A stretch of 64,000 nucleotides of DNA from an uncultured Gammaproteobacteria bacterium (lineage in GTDB: Bacteria > Pseudomonadota > Gammaproteobacteria > Pseudomonadales > Pseudohongiellaceae). Positions 25,865 to 36,310 of this stretch are shown here, one piece after another; within the stretch, counting starts at the first letter, position 1; the number at the start of each line of letters is the position of its first letter. The stretch is taken from the NCBI GenBank assembly GCA_913060495.1, contig CAJXRP010000002.1, forward strand, positions 1-64,000, in the 5' to 3' direction. The notes beneath the pieces were generated by a model, which had not been told where the DNA came from, ran no database searches, and saw only the letters and a program-made list of their open reading frames with translations. A program made the position numbers and the translations under genes.

Positions 25865-27946
25865 CTAGAGCGGCGTTCCTGTTATGGCAGGCATTGGCAT
25901 CCAATAGAATTTACTGCTTTCGGCATGCACTTCATTGGCAAGAAAGAACAGAATGAAATTGCCATCTAGCGATATTCGAATTTTCTTAATCGATTCCCCT
26001 GGCAATAATCCTAACTCAAAATCTTCTAGAATCAGATGCGTAATCACATCAAATAAGTAGAGCTTTTCATTATCTGTAGCAATTAGAATCGTACCTTCCT
26101 TATTGAAGGTCGCACTAACCGGCTGACTACCTAAGAACCACTCACCGTCGGAGTCAAAGTAATCATCTGGAGCCATGTCAACGATACTGAAATCCACTGC
26201 ACTGCGATTCCCATTAGGGCACGTATAGGCGAGCCTAGTACCGTCTGGCGAAGTCGTAAAATCCGTACAGGAACTACCTACCGCGATGTCGGTGTTAGGA
26301 ACGAAAGTAAGCACATTCGTTCCAGCATCAAAATCAAAAGTTGCAAGGTTTGAAGCTGTAGCCAAAAATACGTGATCTAAAACATCGTCATATTCAATTC
26401 TAACAGGATCTTCCAAAGGTATACTCGCAGTTAAGAAAGTGGCATCCTCCCTCATTAACCCCATCCACAGACCGGTATCCGAGAAAGGTATAGTAGGGTC
26501 ACCTGGGTCTGCTTGAATATTATCGTACATAAGGGCGAACACATTGCCGTCTTCGCCTAGAGCCAGATCACGCAGTGTCCATCTGTAGGTAACATCCCCA
26601 AAATTTTGAGCGACGCTGTTAGAACTGATGCTCCCTGTATTCAGATCAAGCTTGTAGAGCCTCTGCGTCTCTGGGTGCACAGTCATGAAGATTACTCCGT
26701 TATCTTCATCAACTGTGAATTGATCCGGTATCTGACCAAAGCTGTAGGTCTTACCCGTTGCACCAGTTATCAAATTTCTCTCAACCACTCGGTTACGCAC
26801 AGAATCACCAATCAGCACCCACCCGTGACAGAGAGGCACGAAGTCTTGGCTGGACTCGGTGATAAGCCCCCCGCCCAATGCTGAGATAGTTGCATCCGAC
26901 GGTCCTGATTGAACAGCGCCAATGCGAATAGTTTCGAAAAGCATCGGGCTAGTACCTTCAATGAATTCCAATCGCAGGGAAACCTGCTCACCATTAAAAT
27001 TGGCACTCGCCACATCCAAAATTCCAGAATTGACAGAATAACTTGATGCGCCAATCGCGACACTCGAGGCCGTTGGAGCTGTTGGAGCTGGAAATGCACT
27101 ACAGTTCAGCAAATCAGCACCGGAAAAAGGAGGTGCAGGGATGGTAGCGCCTGTGATTTCTGCATGGGTCAATTTAAAGATCAGCCCGTTTGCATCAACC
27201 ATTTGCATCTGTAGGGCAATTTCACCTATTCCTGCTACCTCTACATTCTGAACTCCTAGTGTATATCCATCGAATCTGGCAGCGTCCGTAGCAATCGCTG
27301 GGGCAGCACCCGGTGTAAAAGTCAGCGAGTAGTTAGTACGAAATTTAACTCCCGTCCAGGCAGGTATTTTGTTCGTCACAACTTCTGACGGCAATACTGA
27401 GCTCTTAACTCTAAACGCAACGTATCGACCGCTATTTAAGGCCGCATTAACTGGCCCTGTTACATCGACATCAATCTGAGTAAGACCTACGGCATCAGCC
27501 ACGGCGATGGCCGCAACAAAACCAATTGAATAGTCTGCTATCTCAACTTCACCATTGTCTGAATACATGTAAATTTCAAGGGGTGCGACGCCATTCTGCG
27601 CGAAGACTTCTTCGATCGGCAGTGTCAGGGTTGCCTGACTTACACTAGCCGTAGTATTGAAATCAAAAACCGCTACTGCAGCGTCTATATAACCTGCACC
27701 AGTTACCGCCCAACCGTCAGTACTGACGTAGGAAGCATTTACTGCTGACCCTATGAGGGGAGGAGCGTCTTCCTCGTCAGCGTCCGCATTCGGGTCACCA
27801 TCTACTGCATCTACTACCTGATTGGCAACGGGGTTTTTCTCAACCAGCACACCATCGGCGACCAAGATGGCCGAGTCCGCTAAGGCTACATTCATCGCTA
27901 AAAGCAACGATGCAACTAAATTGGCCAATATCCATTTCCGTAACAT
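25865..27946 (-). CDS. Secreted protein of unknown function with a beta-propeller-like C-terminal half
   Basis: The protein has about 693 residues from the internal Met that begins a clear signal peptide (MLRKWILANLVASLLLAMNVALADS); the frame stays open 17 codons further upstream. After an acidic linker near residue 50 (Asp/Ala/Glu-rich), residues about 60-220 form a beta-rich domain. A domain of about 100 residues follows with NGLIFKLTHAEITGATIPAP. The C-terminal half has repeated strands resembling WD40/NHL blades (GVIFMTVHPETQRLYKLDLN; GTILIATDNEKLYLFDVITH). No sorting tail, lipobox or catalytic motif was recognised. It sits alone between yacG and mutT and looks like a lineage-specific insertion. 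The function is unknown. Confidence 0.7.
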   Translation of the reverse strand: MLRKWILANLVASLLLAMNVALADSAILVADGVLVEKNPVANQVVDAVDGDPNADADEEDAPPLIGSAVNASYVSTDGWAVTGAGYIDAAVAVFDFNTTASVSQATLTLPIEEVFAQNGVAPLEIYMYSDNGEVEIADYSIGFVAAIAVADAVGLTQIDVDVTGPVNAALNSGRYVAFRVKSSVLPSEVVTNKIPAWTGVKFRTNYSLTFTPGAAPAIATDAARFDGYTLGVQNVEVAGIGEIALQMQMVDANGLIFKLTHAEITGATIPAPPFSGADLLNCSAFPAPTAPTASSVAIGASSYSVNSGILDVASANFNGEQVSLRLEFIEGTSPMLFETIRIGAVQSGPSDATISALGGGLITESSQDFVPLCHGWVLIGDSVRNRVVERNLITGATGKTYSFGQIPDQFTVDEDNGVIFMTVHPETQRLYKLDLNTGSISSNSVAQNFGDVTYRWTLRDLALGEDGNVFALMYDNIQADPGDPTIPFSDTGLWMGLMREDATFLTASIPLEDPVRIEYDDVLDHVFLATASNLATFDFDAGTNVLTFVPNTDIAVGSSCTDFTTSPDGTRLAYTCPNGNRSAVDFSIVDMAPDDYFDSDGEWFLGSQPVSATFNKEGTILIATDNEKLYLFDVITHLILEDFELGLLPGESIKKIRISLDGNFILFFLANEVHAESSKFYWMPMPAITGTPL

Positions 27947-28263
27947 AGTAATTCCCGAAGTTTCTCTGCAGCCCCGCCTACAAGGGAGGGGGCGCATTCA
28001 TTTTGTCCACAAATGCTCTAAAGTATTCTGTATTTTCAACAAGTTAGCGTAAATCTCAGTGACCTGCATCACATAAACACCGGTTAGATCAAGCTACGCT
28101 ATTTTGGCTTTCCACATCGCTGTATCTGCCTTGTGCGCGAATACTTTATCAAAAAGGCTGATTTTTTGGGTTTTTATTGTCCGGCTAACTCTATTTATAT
28201 CAGTTACTTGCCGGCCTTATTGAAAATTCTTCATGAAGAAGAACGCTAGCCCAATCAGCAGCC

Positions 28264-28662
28264 TTAAAGCAGGTTTAGTGCGGTGATAATGCGCTCGTTG
28301 GCTTTAGGGAAGTCCGCTGCTCGTAAATCGGAAAGTGCACGCCACTCGATGGCCTGCCCTTCTCTTCCCTTCGCTATCCCAGAGTATTTTTCGATACGCC
28401 GAACATCTAATACTACTGATTTGTCGCTGTATTCATGGCTGATCTGAATTAACGGAGTGCAGGCCTGCACATTGATTCCTAATTCTTCTTCAAATTCTCT
28501 GTTCAGTGCTTGTTGAACCGACTCGCCTGCTTCGACTTTTCCTCCAGGAAATTCCCAAAGGCCACCCTGATGAGATTCGACGGGGCGCAGCGCAATCAAT
28601 ACTTCTCGATTATCGTTGAGAAGCACACCAACAGCTACATGCACAGTGAGGTTTTTATTCAC
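28264..28662 (-). CDS. mutT: 8-oxo-dGTP diphosphatase MutT (Nudix hydrolase)
   Basis: This protein sanitises the nucleotide pool by hydrolysing 8-oxo-dGTP. The 132 residues contain the Nudix box beginning GGKVEAGES and ending REFEEELGI (about 41-64), with LWEFPGG just before it as in MutT. Conserved placement next to argJ and secA, as in Pseudomonas (mutT-argJ-secA), supports the name over other Nudix enzymes. It starts 9 bases after the argJ stop on the same strand and is likely in one operon with it. Confidence 0.93.
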   Translation of the reverse strand: MNKNLTVHVAVGVLLNDNREVLIALRPVESHQGGLWEFPGGKVEAGESVQQALNREFEEELGINVQACTPLIQISHEYSDKSVVLDVRRIEKYSGIAKGREGQAIEWRALSDLRAADFPKANERIITALNLL

Positions 28663-28671
28663 AAGGCGGTG

Positions 28672-29889
28672 CTAGCTGCGATAGTCCGCATTAATACGCA
28701 CATATTCACTGGAAAGATCCGAGGTCCAGACTCTTTCACTTGCCTTTCCTCTGCCAAGATTAATGCGAACCCGGATTTCATCCTTATCCATCTCTGCCTG
28801 TCCGGCGCTCTCGCTATACCCAGCATCTACAGCCCCTTTCGACGCAATGAGTGTATCTCCTAAGGCTACGGTGACAGATTCTATGTCAAGATCAACGAGG
28901 CCGGCGCGGCCTATGGCTGCCAGAATTCTTCCCCAGTTGGGATCAGATGCAAAGAAAGCGGTTTTAACCAAAGGAGATTCAGCTACTGTATAAGCCACCG
29001 CAAGACACTCCTGCTCCGATGCGCCTTCATGCACCTCGATGGTTATGAACTTATTTGCACCTTCTGCGTCCCGAATCAGATCCGTAGCCAACTGCTCGAA
29101 AACAGCATTCAATTCTGCCTGAAAATCCAACGCCGCCTGACTATCTGTATCCGTGATTACGACAGAGCCTTTACCCGTGGCTACCAACATACAACAATCA
29201 TTGGTAGAGGTATCACCATCAACCGTTATTCTGTTAAACGAATTCTTCACAGCAACATTGAGAAAGTTTTCGAGGAGAGGCTTTGTTATATTTGCATCCG
29301 TAAAGACATAAGCAAGCATCGTTGCCATATTCGGGCGAATCATCCCCGAGCCCTTCGCGAACCCACTTATGTTCGCCTGCGAACCATTAGTAGTAAAACT
29401 CGCTGACGCGAGTTTCGGCCTAGTGTCTGTTGTTAGTATTCCCTGCGCTGCAGTTTGCCAAGCATCAACGGACAACGCTTTATAAAGTGCCGGTAGTGCA
29501 ACAAGAATTTTTTCGTAAGGCAGTTGCTCGCCTATTACCCCTGTGGAGAATGGCAATACCTGCTGAGACGAAGTTTGCGCAATTTCGGCTATGGCATCAC
29601 AGCAGGCTAAAGCCGCAAGCTCTCCTTCAACTCCTGTGCCCGCATTCGCATTCCCGGTGTTAATAAGGAAATAACGGCTAGCACTATTTTCTAGTCGCTG
29701 CCTCGCTATGCTAACCGGCGCGGCACAGAATGCGTTCTGGGTAAATACACCCGCTGTTGCAGAGTCCGGGGCAATTTCAACCAAGACAAGATCGAGCCGA
29801 TTTGCATAGCGAATTTGACTTTCTACTGCAGCTAAGCGAATCCCTTCAATGGGAACGATGCTTACATTTCTCTCTGGGCCGACAGCCAT
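28672..29889 (-). CDS. argJ: Ornithine acetyltransferase / N-acetylglutamate synthase ArgJ
   Basis: This enzyme of cyclic arginine biosynthesis transfers acetyl from N-acetylornithine to glutamate. The 405 residues are self-cleaved at the Ala-Thr bond in MIRPNMATMLAYVFTDA (about 187-203), where Thr becomes the nucleophile. Other signatures are LINTGNANAGTG near residue 75 and DGDTSTNDC near 225. FFASDPNWGRILAAIGRAG lies near 312. It lies between secA and mutT, so it is transcribed with housekeeping genes rather than an arginine operon. Whether it keeps the acetyl-CoA synthase activity cannot be read from the sequence. Confidence 0.97.
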   Translation of the reverse strand: MAVGPERNVSIVPIEGIRLAAVESQIRYANRLDLVLVEIAPDSATAGVFTQNAFCAAPVSIARQRLENSASRYFLINTGNANAGTGVEGELAALACCDAIAEIAQTSSQQVLPFSTGVIGEQLPYEKILVALPALYKALSVDAWQTAAQGILTTDTRPKLASASFTTNGSQANISGFAKGSGMIRPNMATMLAYVFTDANITKPLLENFLNVAVKNSFNRITVDGDTSTNDCCMLVATGKGSVVITDTDSQAALDFQAELNAVFEQLATDLIRDAEGANKFITIEVHEGASEQECLAVAYTVAESPLVKTAFFASDPNWGRILAAIGRAGLVDLDIESVTVALGDTLIASKGAVDAGYSESAGQAEMDKDEIRVRINLGRGKASERVWTSDLSSEYVRINADYRS

Positions 29890-29940
29890 CTCAAAATCCT
29901 TACTCTACTTCCACTTTTTCAGACTACTATAAGCAGACAA

Positions 29941-32706
29941 CTAGCCTATTTTGCCGTGACAAACTTTAAACTTCTTACCCGAGCCGCAAGGACAGGGGTC
30001 GTTTCTTCCCACCTTAGCCATCTCTCGAACAAATGGAGGCGCTTTATCTCTCTCACCTTGGCCCTGAGCTGCTGCAGGCTTGTCCGCCGGCTGTTCAGCA
30101 AGTGCCGAAACGGCTTGGTGCTGAAAATTCACGCGCTCTCGCGCTCGCTCTTGTTCACGTTGCTGTTCAATTGCATCCACCTCGTCTTCTTGTCGAATCT
30201 TTACGTGGCTTAGAACTTTAACAACTTCCTGCTGCAAATTAGTCATTAAGTCTTGAAACAGAGCGAACGCTTCCCGCTTATATTCCTGTCGAGGATTCTT
30301 GCCTCCATAACTACGCAAGAATATTCCTTGCCGCAGATGATCCATAGTCGCAAGATGATCCTTCCACAAGCCATCTAATATTTGCAGTGTGATTTGCTTT
30401 TCGAAACCGCGCATCTTCTCACCTACTGCAAAACATTTCTTCTCGTAATCCGCTGTGAGTATTTCGTCGATTTTTTGCTTCAGCTGCTCTTCATAAAGCT
30501 GATCATCTTCATCGAGCCATTTCTGAATATCTTGCTGAGTCGAGAACTCGGTATCTATCGCTTTCTGCAATCCTTCCACGTCCCATTGCTCAGGAACACT
30601 CTGAGGTGGAATATACTCATCGACAAATTGCCCAACCACTTCTGTGCGCATGTCTTTTAGTAGCTCGGAAATATCATCGCTAGCCATGAGCTCATTACGC
30701 TGACGATAGATGATCGTGCGCTGATCATTCGCCACATTGTCATACTCCAACAATTGCTTACGAATATCGAAGTTTCTGCCCTCGACCTTACGCTGAGCTT
30801 TCTCTATCTGCTTCGTTACCATGCCATGCTCTATGGCTTCTCCACGCTCCATGCCTAAGCGTCGCATGAAATTTTTCACGCCATCAGTTGCGAATATTCT
30901 GAGTAGGTTATCCTCCATAGAAAGGTAGAATCTGGAATACCCAGGATCACCCTGTCGCCCTGAACGACCGCGTAGCTGGTTGTCAATTCGTCTTGATTCA
31001 TGACGCTCGGTACCGACGATGTGCAGGCCACCGGCCGCAATAACCTGGTCGTGACGCAACTGCCATTCCGCTTTTATTTTCTCAATTTGTGCTTCGGTAG
31101 GGTTTTTCAATTCGGCAACTTCGGCCTCCCACTTTCCGCCCAAAACGATATCTGTACCACGTCCAGCCATGTTGGTTGCAATCGTCACCACACCAGGTCG
31201 CCCTGCCTGAGCAATAATCTCTGCCTCGCGCTCGTGGAATTTTGCGTTCAAAACTTCATGTTCGATTTTTTCTTTCTTGAGAAAATTAGAAAGAGTCTCC
31301 GATGTATCGATAGAAGCTGTACCGACAAGTACAGGAGCGCCTTTAGCACTCATTTCAGTGATATCACGAACGATTGCCTCTAACTTCTCTTCCATAGAAA
31401 GAAAGATAAGATCGTTTGCATCTATACGGACCATAGGTTGATTGGTAGGAATAACAACCACATCCAGGCCATATATCTGCGAAAACTCAAAGGCTTCTGT
31501 ATCCGCGGTACCAGTCATGCCGGACAGGTTATTGTACAAGCGGAAATAGTTCTGAAATGTCGTTGAAGCTAGAGTCTGACTTTCACTTTGAATCTCTAAT
31601 TTTTCCTTAGCCTCCAGAGCCTGGTGCAGACCCTCCGATAAACGACGCCCTTCCATCGTTCGCCCGGTGTGCTCATCAATCAATACAATACTTTTATTCT
31701 GTACTATGTACTCGATATCTCGATTAAAAAGGTTGTGTGCTTTTAGGCCGGCATGCACATGATGGAGCAAAGATAAATTAGTCGCAGAGTAGAGTGATTC
31801 TCCCTCGGCTAGCAACTTTTTCTGTATCAGAATATCCTCTACGAATTCATGCCCATATTCGGTAAGCTCGACCTGACGACTCTTCTCATCGACAGTGAAA
31901 TGGCCCGACTCTTCCGGCACAAAACTCTTATCCATCATTTCCATTTTGGATTTTTCGGCCTTCACGCCCTTCTCCAACTTCGGAATTAGTTGGTTTATGG
32001 CTTCATACAGTTTGGAACTGTTTTCAGCAGCACCAGAAATTATCAACGGAGTCCTCGCTTCGTCGATAAGAATTGAATCTACCTCATCGACAATCGCGAA
32101 ATTTAATTCTCTCTGCATTTTGTCATCTAAACGGAACGCCATATTGTCACGCAGATAATCGAAACCAAATTCGTTGTTGGTTCCATAGGTAATGGAACAG
32201 TTATAAGCGGCTTTCTTTAATTCTGGAGTCTGACCTGAACCGATGATGCCGACACTAAGGCCAAGGAATTCATACAACGGCCGCATCCAGTTCGCATCGC
32301 GCTCGGCAAGATATTCGTTCACTGTAACTAGGTGAACGCCTTTCCCGGTGAGACCATTTAGGTAGGCCGGCAAGGTCGCCATAAGCGTCTTACCCTCACC
32401 TGTTCTCATCTCTGAGATGCTGCCTTCGTGCAATACGATGCCGCCGATCATTTGTACATCGAAATGGCGCATCTGCAATGTACGCTTGCCCGCTTCGCGC
32501 ACAACCGCGAATGCTTCTGGCAACAGTGCGTCAGTCGATTCTCCGCCGTCGAAACGTTGCTTAAATTCGTCCGTCTTGGCTTTCAGTTCTTCATCGGAAA
32601 GCGCTTCCAGAGAGGGCTCAAGCGCGCTGATACGACCAACGATCTTTTGCAATTTCTTCAACTTGCGCGAGTTACTACTGCCTAATATTTTGTTTAATAT
32701 GCTCAT
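29941..32706 (-). CDS. secA: Preprotein translocase ATPase SecA
   Basis: This peripheral motor drives export of unfolded preproteins through SecYEG. The 921 residues include Walker A in [19 protein letters not shown] (about 102), the DEAD-like [19 protein letters not shown] (about 209), and [13 protein letters not shown] and [13 protein letters not shown] in the second nucleotide fold. A C-terminal linker rich in Glu/Arg/Gln leads to the zinc motif [14 protein letters not shown] at residues 904-917, which binds SecB or ribosomes. It lies downstream of an M23 peptidase gene. No secM gene or translation-arrest leader was seen. Confidence 0.99.
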   Translation of the reverse strand: MSILNKILGSSNSRKLKKLQKIVGRISALEPSLEALSDEELKAKTDEFKQRFDGGESTDALLPEAFAVVREAGKRTLQMRHFDVQMIGGIVLHEGSISEMRTGEGKTLMATLPAYLNGLTGKGVHLVTVNEYLAERDANWMRPLYEFLGLSVGIIGSGQTPELKKAAYNCSITYGTNNEFGFDYLRDNMAFRLDDKMQRELNFAIVDEVDSILIDEARTPLIISGAAENSSKLYEAINQLIPKLEKGVKAEKSKMEMMDKSFVPEESGHFTVDEKSRQVELTEYGHEFVEDILIQKKLLAEGESLYSATNLSLLHHVHAGLKAHNLFNRDIEYIVQNKSIVLIDEHTGRTMEGRRLSEGLHQALEAKEKLEIQSESQTLASTTFQNYFRLYNNLSGMTGTADTEAFEFSQIYGLDVVVIPTNQPMVRIDANDLIFLSMEEKLEAIVRDITEMSAKGAPVLVGTASIDTSETLSNFLKKEKIEHEVLNAKFHEREAEIIAQAGRPGVVTIATNMAGRGTDIVLGGKWEAEVAELKNPTEAQIEKIKAEWQLRHDQVIAAGGLHIVGTERHESRRIDNQLRGRSGRQGDPGYSRFYLSMEDNLLRIFATDGVKNFMRRLGMERGEAIEHGMVTKQIEKAQRKVEGRNFDIRKQLLEYDNVANDQRTIIYRQRNELMASDDISELLKDMRTEVVGQFVDEYIPPQSVPEQWDVEGLQKAIDTEFSTQQDIQKWLDEDDQLYEEQLKQKIDEILTADYEKKCFAVGEKMRGFEKQITLQILDGLWKDHLATMDHLRQGIFLRSYGGKNPRQEYKREAFALFQDLMTNLQQEVVKVLSHVKIRQEDEVDAIEQQREQERARERVNFQHQAVSALAEQPADKPAAAQGQGERDKAPPFVREMAKVGRNDPCPCGSGKKFKVCHGKIG

Positions 32707-32820
32707 TTTTCTCTATCAATAAATAGTTGATTCAATACGCTAGCCTCCAACGGCCAAAATGAGCATTGCTCAAGCAGACCGGCTGAGACCAATTAGATTG
32801 GTTCTAAGAAAGGGGGGTGA

Positions 32821-33750
32821 TTATCTTGCTGTGCGGTGTATATAGGCGGCAGGGTCGACGACTCTGCCGTTCTTGTAAACCTCAAAATGGACATGAGGCC
32901 CTGTCGAACGACCAGTAGAGCCTACTAGGGCGATATTCTGGCCCTTCATTACGATATCGCCCACGTCCACCAAAAGCTTTTCGGAATGGGCGTAGCGAGT
33001 AGTGAATCCGTTGCCGTGATTAACCTCAACCATCAAGCCATAGCCCGATCGAGGCCCAGACCAGGTAATTACCCCTGCTGCCACGGTATTAATCTCAGCA
33101 CCCGACTTGCCAGTGGTGAAATCGATTCCGCCATGGAAAGCTAGGCGTCCAGTAATCGGATCAGGACGTTGACCGAATCGCGAAGCGATCCAGGCTTTCT
33201 CTACAGGCCTGCCTGCGATGAAGACGTCCGACTGAATTTTACGATCTGTCATCAAACCTTCGAGGATTTCGAGTTGTTGCTGACGATCTTCTAGTTGTCG
33301 CTCGAGCTGATAAACGGCGTCCATAAAACCCGCTGCCGAGTAAGACTCTGAAATACCGGTTGAGGGACCACCGATAGCAATCGGATCGCTAAAGTCAAAT
33401 TCACCATTATCCAAATTGGCAATGGTAGTAATGCGCTCCCCTACTGCATCCAAGCGCACTAAACGAGCCTGTAATAAGGCGAGTCGCATAGTTAGGGCTT
33501 CGATTTGCTGCTCTGATTGTTCCTTAATTTCGGATATTTGTTCGGTCTGTATGCGAATCTGCCGTTCCCAATTTTGCGCAGACTCTTCGCTGAAGACGCC
33601 GTTATTCTGAGAAACCGCGAGCCCATAGCCAAAGTAGCCCAGAGCAACAGGTGCGCCGAGCAGGCATAGTGAAAGGAGGCCTTTCAGCCATCCCTTGAGG
33701 ACGATAGTTTTAGTGTGACCATGACGCTGGTCGACTAGAATAACTTTCAT
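32821..33750 (-). CDS. M23 family metallopeptidase (LytM-type)
   Basis: The 309-residue envelope protein has an N-terminal membrane anchor (about 22-45: WLKGLLSLCLLGAPVALGYFGYG), then a coiled-coil region (about 60-110). A C-terminal LytM domain carries zinc ligands in FHGGIDFTTG and GPHVHFEVYKNG, and the catalytic motif is complete. Such proteins cut peptidoglycan cross-bridges or regulate amidases. Its place between lpxC and secA is the same as in Pseudomonas. The family is sure, the cellular substrate is inferred. A small hypothetical (DUF721) found here in Pseudomonas is missing. Confidence 0.9.
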   Translation of the reverse strand: MKVILVDQRHGHTKTIVLKGWLKGLLSLCLLGAPVALGYFGYGLAVSQNNGVFSEESAQNWERQIRIQTEQISEIKEQSEQQIEALTMRLALLQARLVRLDAVGERITTIANLDNGEFDFSDPIAIGGPSTGISESYSAAGFMDAVYQLERQLEDRQQQLEILEGLMTDRKIQSDVFIAGRPVEKAWIASRFGQRPDPITGRLAFHGGIDFTTGKSGAEINTVAAGVITWSGPRSGYGLMVEVNHGNGFTTRYAHSEKLLVDVGDIVMKGQNIALVGSTGRSTGPHVHFEVYKNGRVVDPAAYIHRTAR

Positions 33751-33856
33751 TGCGTAAGCGTTATCTCAGTAAGCCTAATAAAACTTGGGGCTAATCAAGA
33801 AATTTCAACGCCCAACTATATTATTAAAATCAGATAGTTAGGATAGCACGACAGGG

Positions 33857-34768
33857 CTAGGCTGCCAATACTGGTTTCATATAGGAAATAGGTACGTTTG
33901 TATCGCTGTCGAAACTGACAATTTCCCAAGCATCTTCATTAACTTCGAGCATTCTTAATAAAGCATTATTGAGGGCATGTCCAGATTTATATCCCTTGAA
34001 CTCGCCTATCAAGCTATTGCCGAGAAGGTATAAATCTCCAATAGAATCAAGGATCTTATGCTTTACGAACTCGTCTTCGTAACGCAATCCATCCTCATTT
34101 AAAACCTTGTAGTCACCTACCGCGATGGCGTTATCCATACTCGCACCTAGCGCCAAATTCCTATTACGCAATTCCTCAAACTCATGCATAAAGCCGAAAG
34201 TTCGCGCACGACTGACTTCCTTAACAAAGGAGGTGCTAGAGAAATCGATAGTCGCGCTCTTGGTATGCTTTTTATAGACGGGGTGATCGTAAAGAAGTGT
34301 ATAGCTAACCTTAAAACCATCAAACGGCTCGAGGCTCACGGCTTTGTCACCATGTTCCAGATATAGTGGCTTCTTTATCTTAATGAAGCGCTTTAATTCT
34401 GACTGCTCTTCAATTCCAGCAGATTGTATTAGGAAAACAAACGGACCAGCACTACCATCCATAATAGGTACTTCTGGCGCACTTACATCAATAAAGGCAT
34501 TGTCGATACCTAAACCTGACAGAGCAGACATCAAATGTTCAATAGTAGAAATCCTAACGTCATCTTTAACCAGGCAAGTAGAAAGCGTTGTATCGCCTAC
34601 ATTAGAAGCGCGGGCAGGAATCTGAACGGGGACATCTAAATCTATTCGGGTAAAAATGATGCCAGTGTTAACTGGGGCTGGTCTAAGGGTTAGGTAGACC
34701 TTCTCGCCGGTGTGTAATCCAACGCCTGTGGCGCGAATAACATTCTTCAGAGTTCTTTGTTTAAGCAT
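33857..34768 (-). CDS. lpxC: UDP-3-O-acyl-N-acetylglucosamine deacetylase LpxC
   Basis: This zinc enzyme catalyses the committed step of lipid A synthesis. In 303 residues it has [19 protein letters not shown] at the start, [17 protein letters not shown] with the first zinc His (about 79), [13 protein letters not shown] with His and Asp ligands (about 236-240), and the catalytic His in GHALNNALL (about 265). It is the last gene of the dcw gene order, 317 bases after ftsZ. A candidate promoter precedes it, so it may be transcribed apart from ftsZ. Post-translational control by FtsH is usual for this enzyme; the C-terminal tail here ends PVLAA. Confidence 0.98.
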   Translation of the reverse strand: MLKQRTLKNVIRATGVGLHTGEKVYLTLRPAPVNTGIIFTRIDLDVPVQIPARASNVGDTTLSTCLVKDDVRISTIEHLMSALSGLGIDNAFIDVSAPEVPIMDGSAGPFVFLIQSAGIEEQSELKRFIKIKKPLYLEHGDKAVSLEPFDGFKVSYTLLYDHPVYKKHTKSATIDFSSTSFVKEVSRARTFGFMHEFEELRNRNLALGASMDNAIAVGDYKVLNEDGLRYEDEFVKHKILDSIGDLYLLGNSLIGEFKGYKSGHALNNALLRMLEVNEDAWEIVSFDSDTNVPISYMKPVLAA

Positions 34769-34788
34769 AGGTCTTGGCTTCGCGTCTT

Positions 34789-34818
34789 AATTTAGTCGGA
34801 AAAACATGGGTATCTCAA
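34789..34818 (-). promoter_or_regulatory. Candidate sigma-70 promoter of lpxC
   Basis: On the minus strand TTGAGA (34813-34818) and TAAATT (34789-34794) are 18 bases apart, about 20 bases before the lpxC ATG. The match is 4/6 at each box, and the very short leader leaves room only for a ribosome site. Moderate evidence. Confidence 0.4.
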
Positions 34819-35043
34819 GCATTCGTAATGCAGTGTCATGTCACATTGCGATCAGGGCTTACCCTTATCACTGAAACGAGTACTTCGTGCTCTACTGGTT
34901 ATTACCAACACTAGACCCGAAAAGGAGCAATTTCAGCTCACAAAGACGACCTTTAACAGAACTCTGGCATGGTAGCAAAATTCAACGCACAACCCAATAA
35001 GGGAGATCCCGTTCAAGCAGCTAAATATCCAGCCTATAAATTG

Positions 35044-35079
35044 AGGAATACCGTGTAGGAATCCTACTGCGGTATTCCT
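35044..35079 (-). terminator. Long palindromic hairpin after ftsZ
   Basis: AGGAATACCG and CGGTATTCCT (outer arms, 10 base pairs) enclose a second perfect palindrome GTAGGATTCCTAC. On the minus strand it starts 7 bases after the ftsZ stop and is followed by TCAATTTAT. It lacks a long T run, so it is a weak terminator or a 3' mRNA stabiliser. Confidence 0.55.
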
Positions 35080-35085
35080 AAAAGA

Positions 35086-36234
35086 CTAGTCTGCCTGCTT
35101 TCTCAGAAATGCTGGAATATCCAGATAATCCATATCTGCATCTGCACCCACTACAGCAGCGGCTGCGGCTGCGGCGCGAGAAGAGCCTCTACGCATCACT
35201 GCTGGCTTATCGAGCTGGCGATAGTCGGTAGTCATTTCCCGAGCAGTATTATCCACAACTTTAGTGGGCTTGGCGTGAGTATCACCCAAACCAGTAGCGA
35301 CAACAGTAACTCGCATTTCGTTCTCTAGACTTGGATCGATCACTGTACCAACAACTACAGTGGCATCATCTGAAGCAAATTCTTCAATAGTGTCGCCTAC
35401 CTCAGAGAACTCGCCCAGAGACAGATTCTCTCCAGCCGTGATATTCACCAAGATTCCACGCGCGCCTTGCAGATTCACATCTTCTAGAAGCGGGCTACGA
35501 ATCGCCGCTTCTGCTGCCTCGCGGGCTCTATCGGCACCTACTGCTGCACCGGTACCCATCATCGCCATGCCCATCTCAGACATCACCGTTTTAACATCGG
35601 CGAAATCCACGTTAATCATGCCTGGGTTCATAATTAGATCGGCGATACCCTTCACCGCACCCAACAACACATCATTAGCCGCTTTAAATGCTTCCAGCAA
35701 CGTGGCTTCTTTGCCCAATACATCTAATAACTTTTCATTCGGAATAGTAATTAATGAATCCACATGCTCTGTGAGTAGCTGGATTCCCTCTTCCGCAATC
35801 TTTGAACGCTTTTTACCTTCGAATGGGAAAGGTCTGGTCACAATCGCAACAGTAAGAATGCCCATCTCCCTAGCGACTTCGGCAACAATAGGCGCGGCAC
35901 CTGTTCCTGTGCCTCCGCCCATGCCAGCTGTAATAAAAACCATATCGGCGCCAGATAAGATTTCAGCGATCTCGTCCCTGTCTTCCAACGCTGCCTGCCG
36001 ACCAATCTCGGGATTAGCTCCCGCGCCAAGCCCTTTAGTTATATTGCTTCCCATCTGCAATATCGTCTTGGCTTTCAGGTTATGCAGCGCCTGCGCATCT
36101 GTATTTGCACAAATGAACTCGACACCCTCTACCTGATTATTGATCATATGGTGCACAGCGTTTCCGCCACCACCACCAACGCCTATAACTTTAATTTCAG
36201 CGCTCTGCGCAACGCTCTCGACTAATTCAAACAT
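35086..36234 (-). CDS. ftsZ: Cell division GTPase FtsZ
   Basis: This bacterial tubulin homologue forms the Z ring. The 382 residues include the nucleotide-binding GVGGGGGNAVHHMI (about 18), the tubulin signature GGGTGTGAAP (about 105-114) and the T7 loop near NVDFADVKTVM. After the core comes an alanine-rich linker (RAAAAAAAVVGADAD, about 353). The conserved C-terminal peptide DYLDIPAFLRKQAD (about 369-382) binds FtsA and ZipA. It follows ftsA by 76 bases at the end of the dcw operon. Confidence 0.99.
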   Translation of the reverse strand: MFELVESVAQSAEIKVIGVGGGGGNAVHHMINNQVEGVEFICANTDAQALHNLKAKTILQMGSNITKGLGAGANPEIGRQAALEDRDEIAEILSGADMVFITAGMGGGTGTGAAPIVAEVAREMGILTVAIVTRPFPFEGKKRSKIAEEGIQLLTEHVDSLITIPNEKLLDVLGKEATLLEAFKAANDVLLGAVKGIADLIMNPGMINVDFADVKTVMSEMGMAMMGTGAAVGADRAREAAEAAIRSPLLEDVNLQGARGILVNITAGENLSLGEFSEVGDTIEEFASDDATVVVGTVIDPSLENEMRVTVVATGLGDTHAKPTKVVDNTAREMTTDYRQLDKPAVMRRGSSRAAAAAAAVVGADADMDYLDIPAFLRKQAD

Positions 36235-36310
36235 ATAGCCCCCTAATTTATGATTCTTTTACTGTATTGGTTAATGACTGCTAATTTGTTATTGACTACT
36301 AAGATTAAAA

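Larger units (their letters stand above)
34769..35085. other. Intergenic region between ftsZ and lpxC
   Basis: The 317 bases contain a strong palindromic hairpin just after the ftsZ stop (35044-35079) and a candidate sigma-70 promoter for lpxC (34789-34818). No small gene or RNA family was recognised. The layout suggests that transcription partly ends after ftsZ and restarts for lpxC. Confidence 0.6.
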
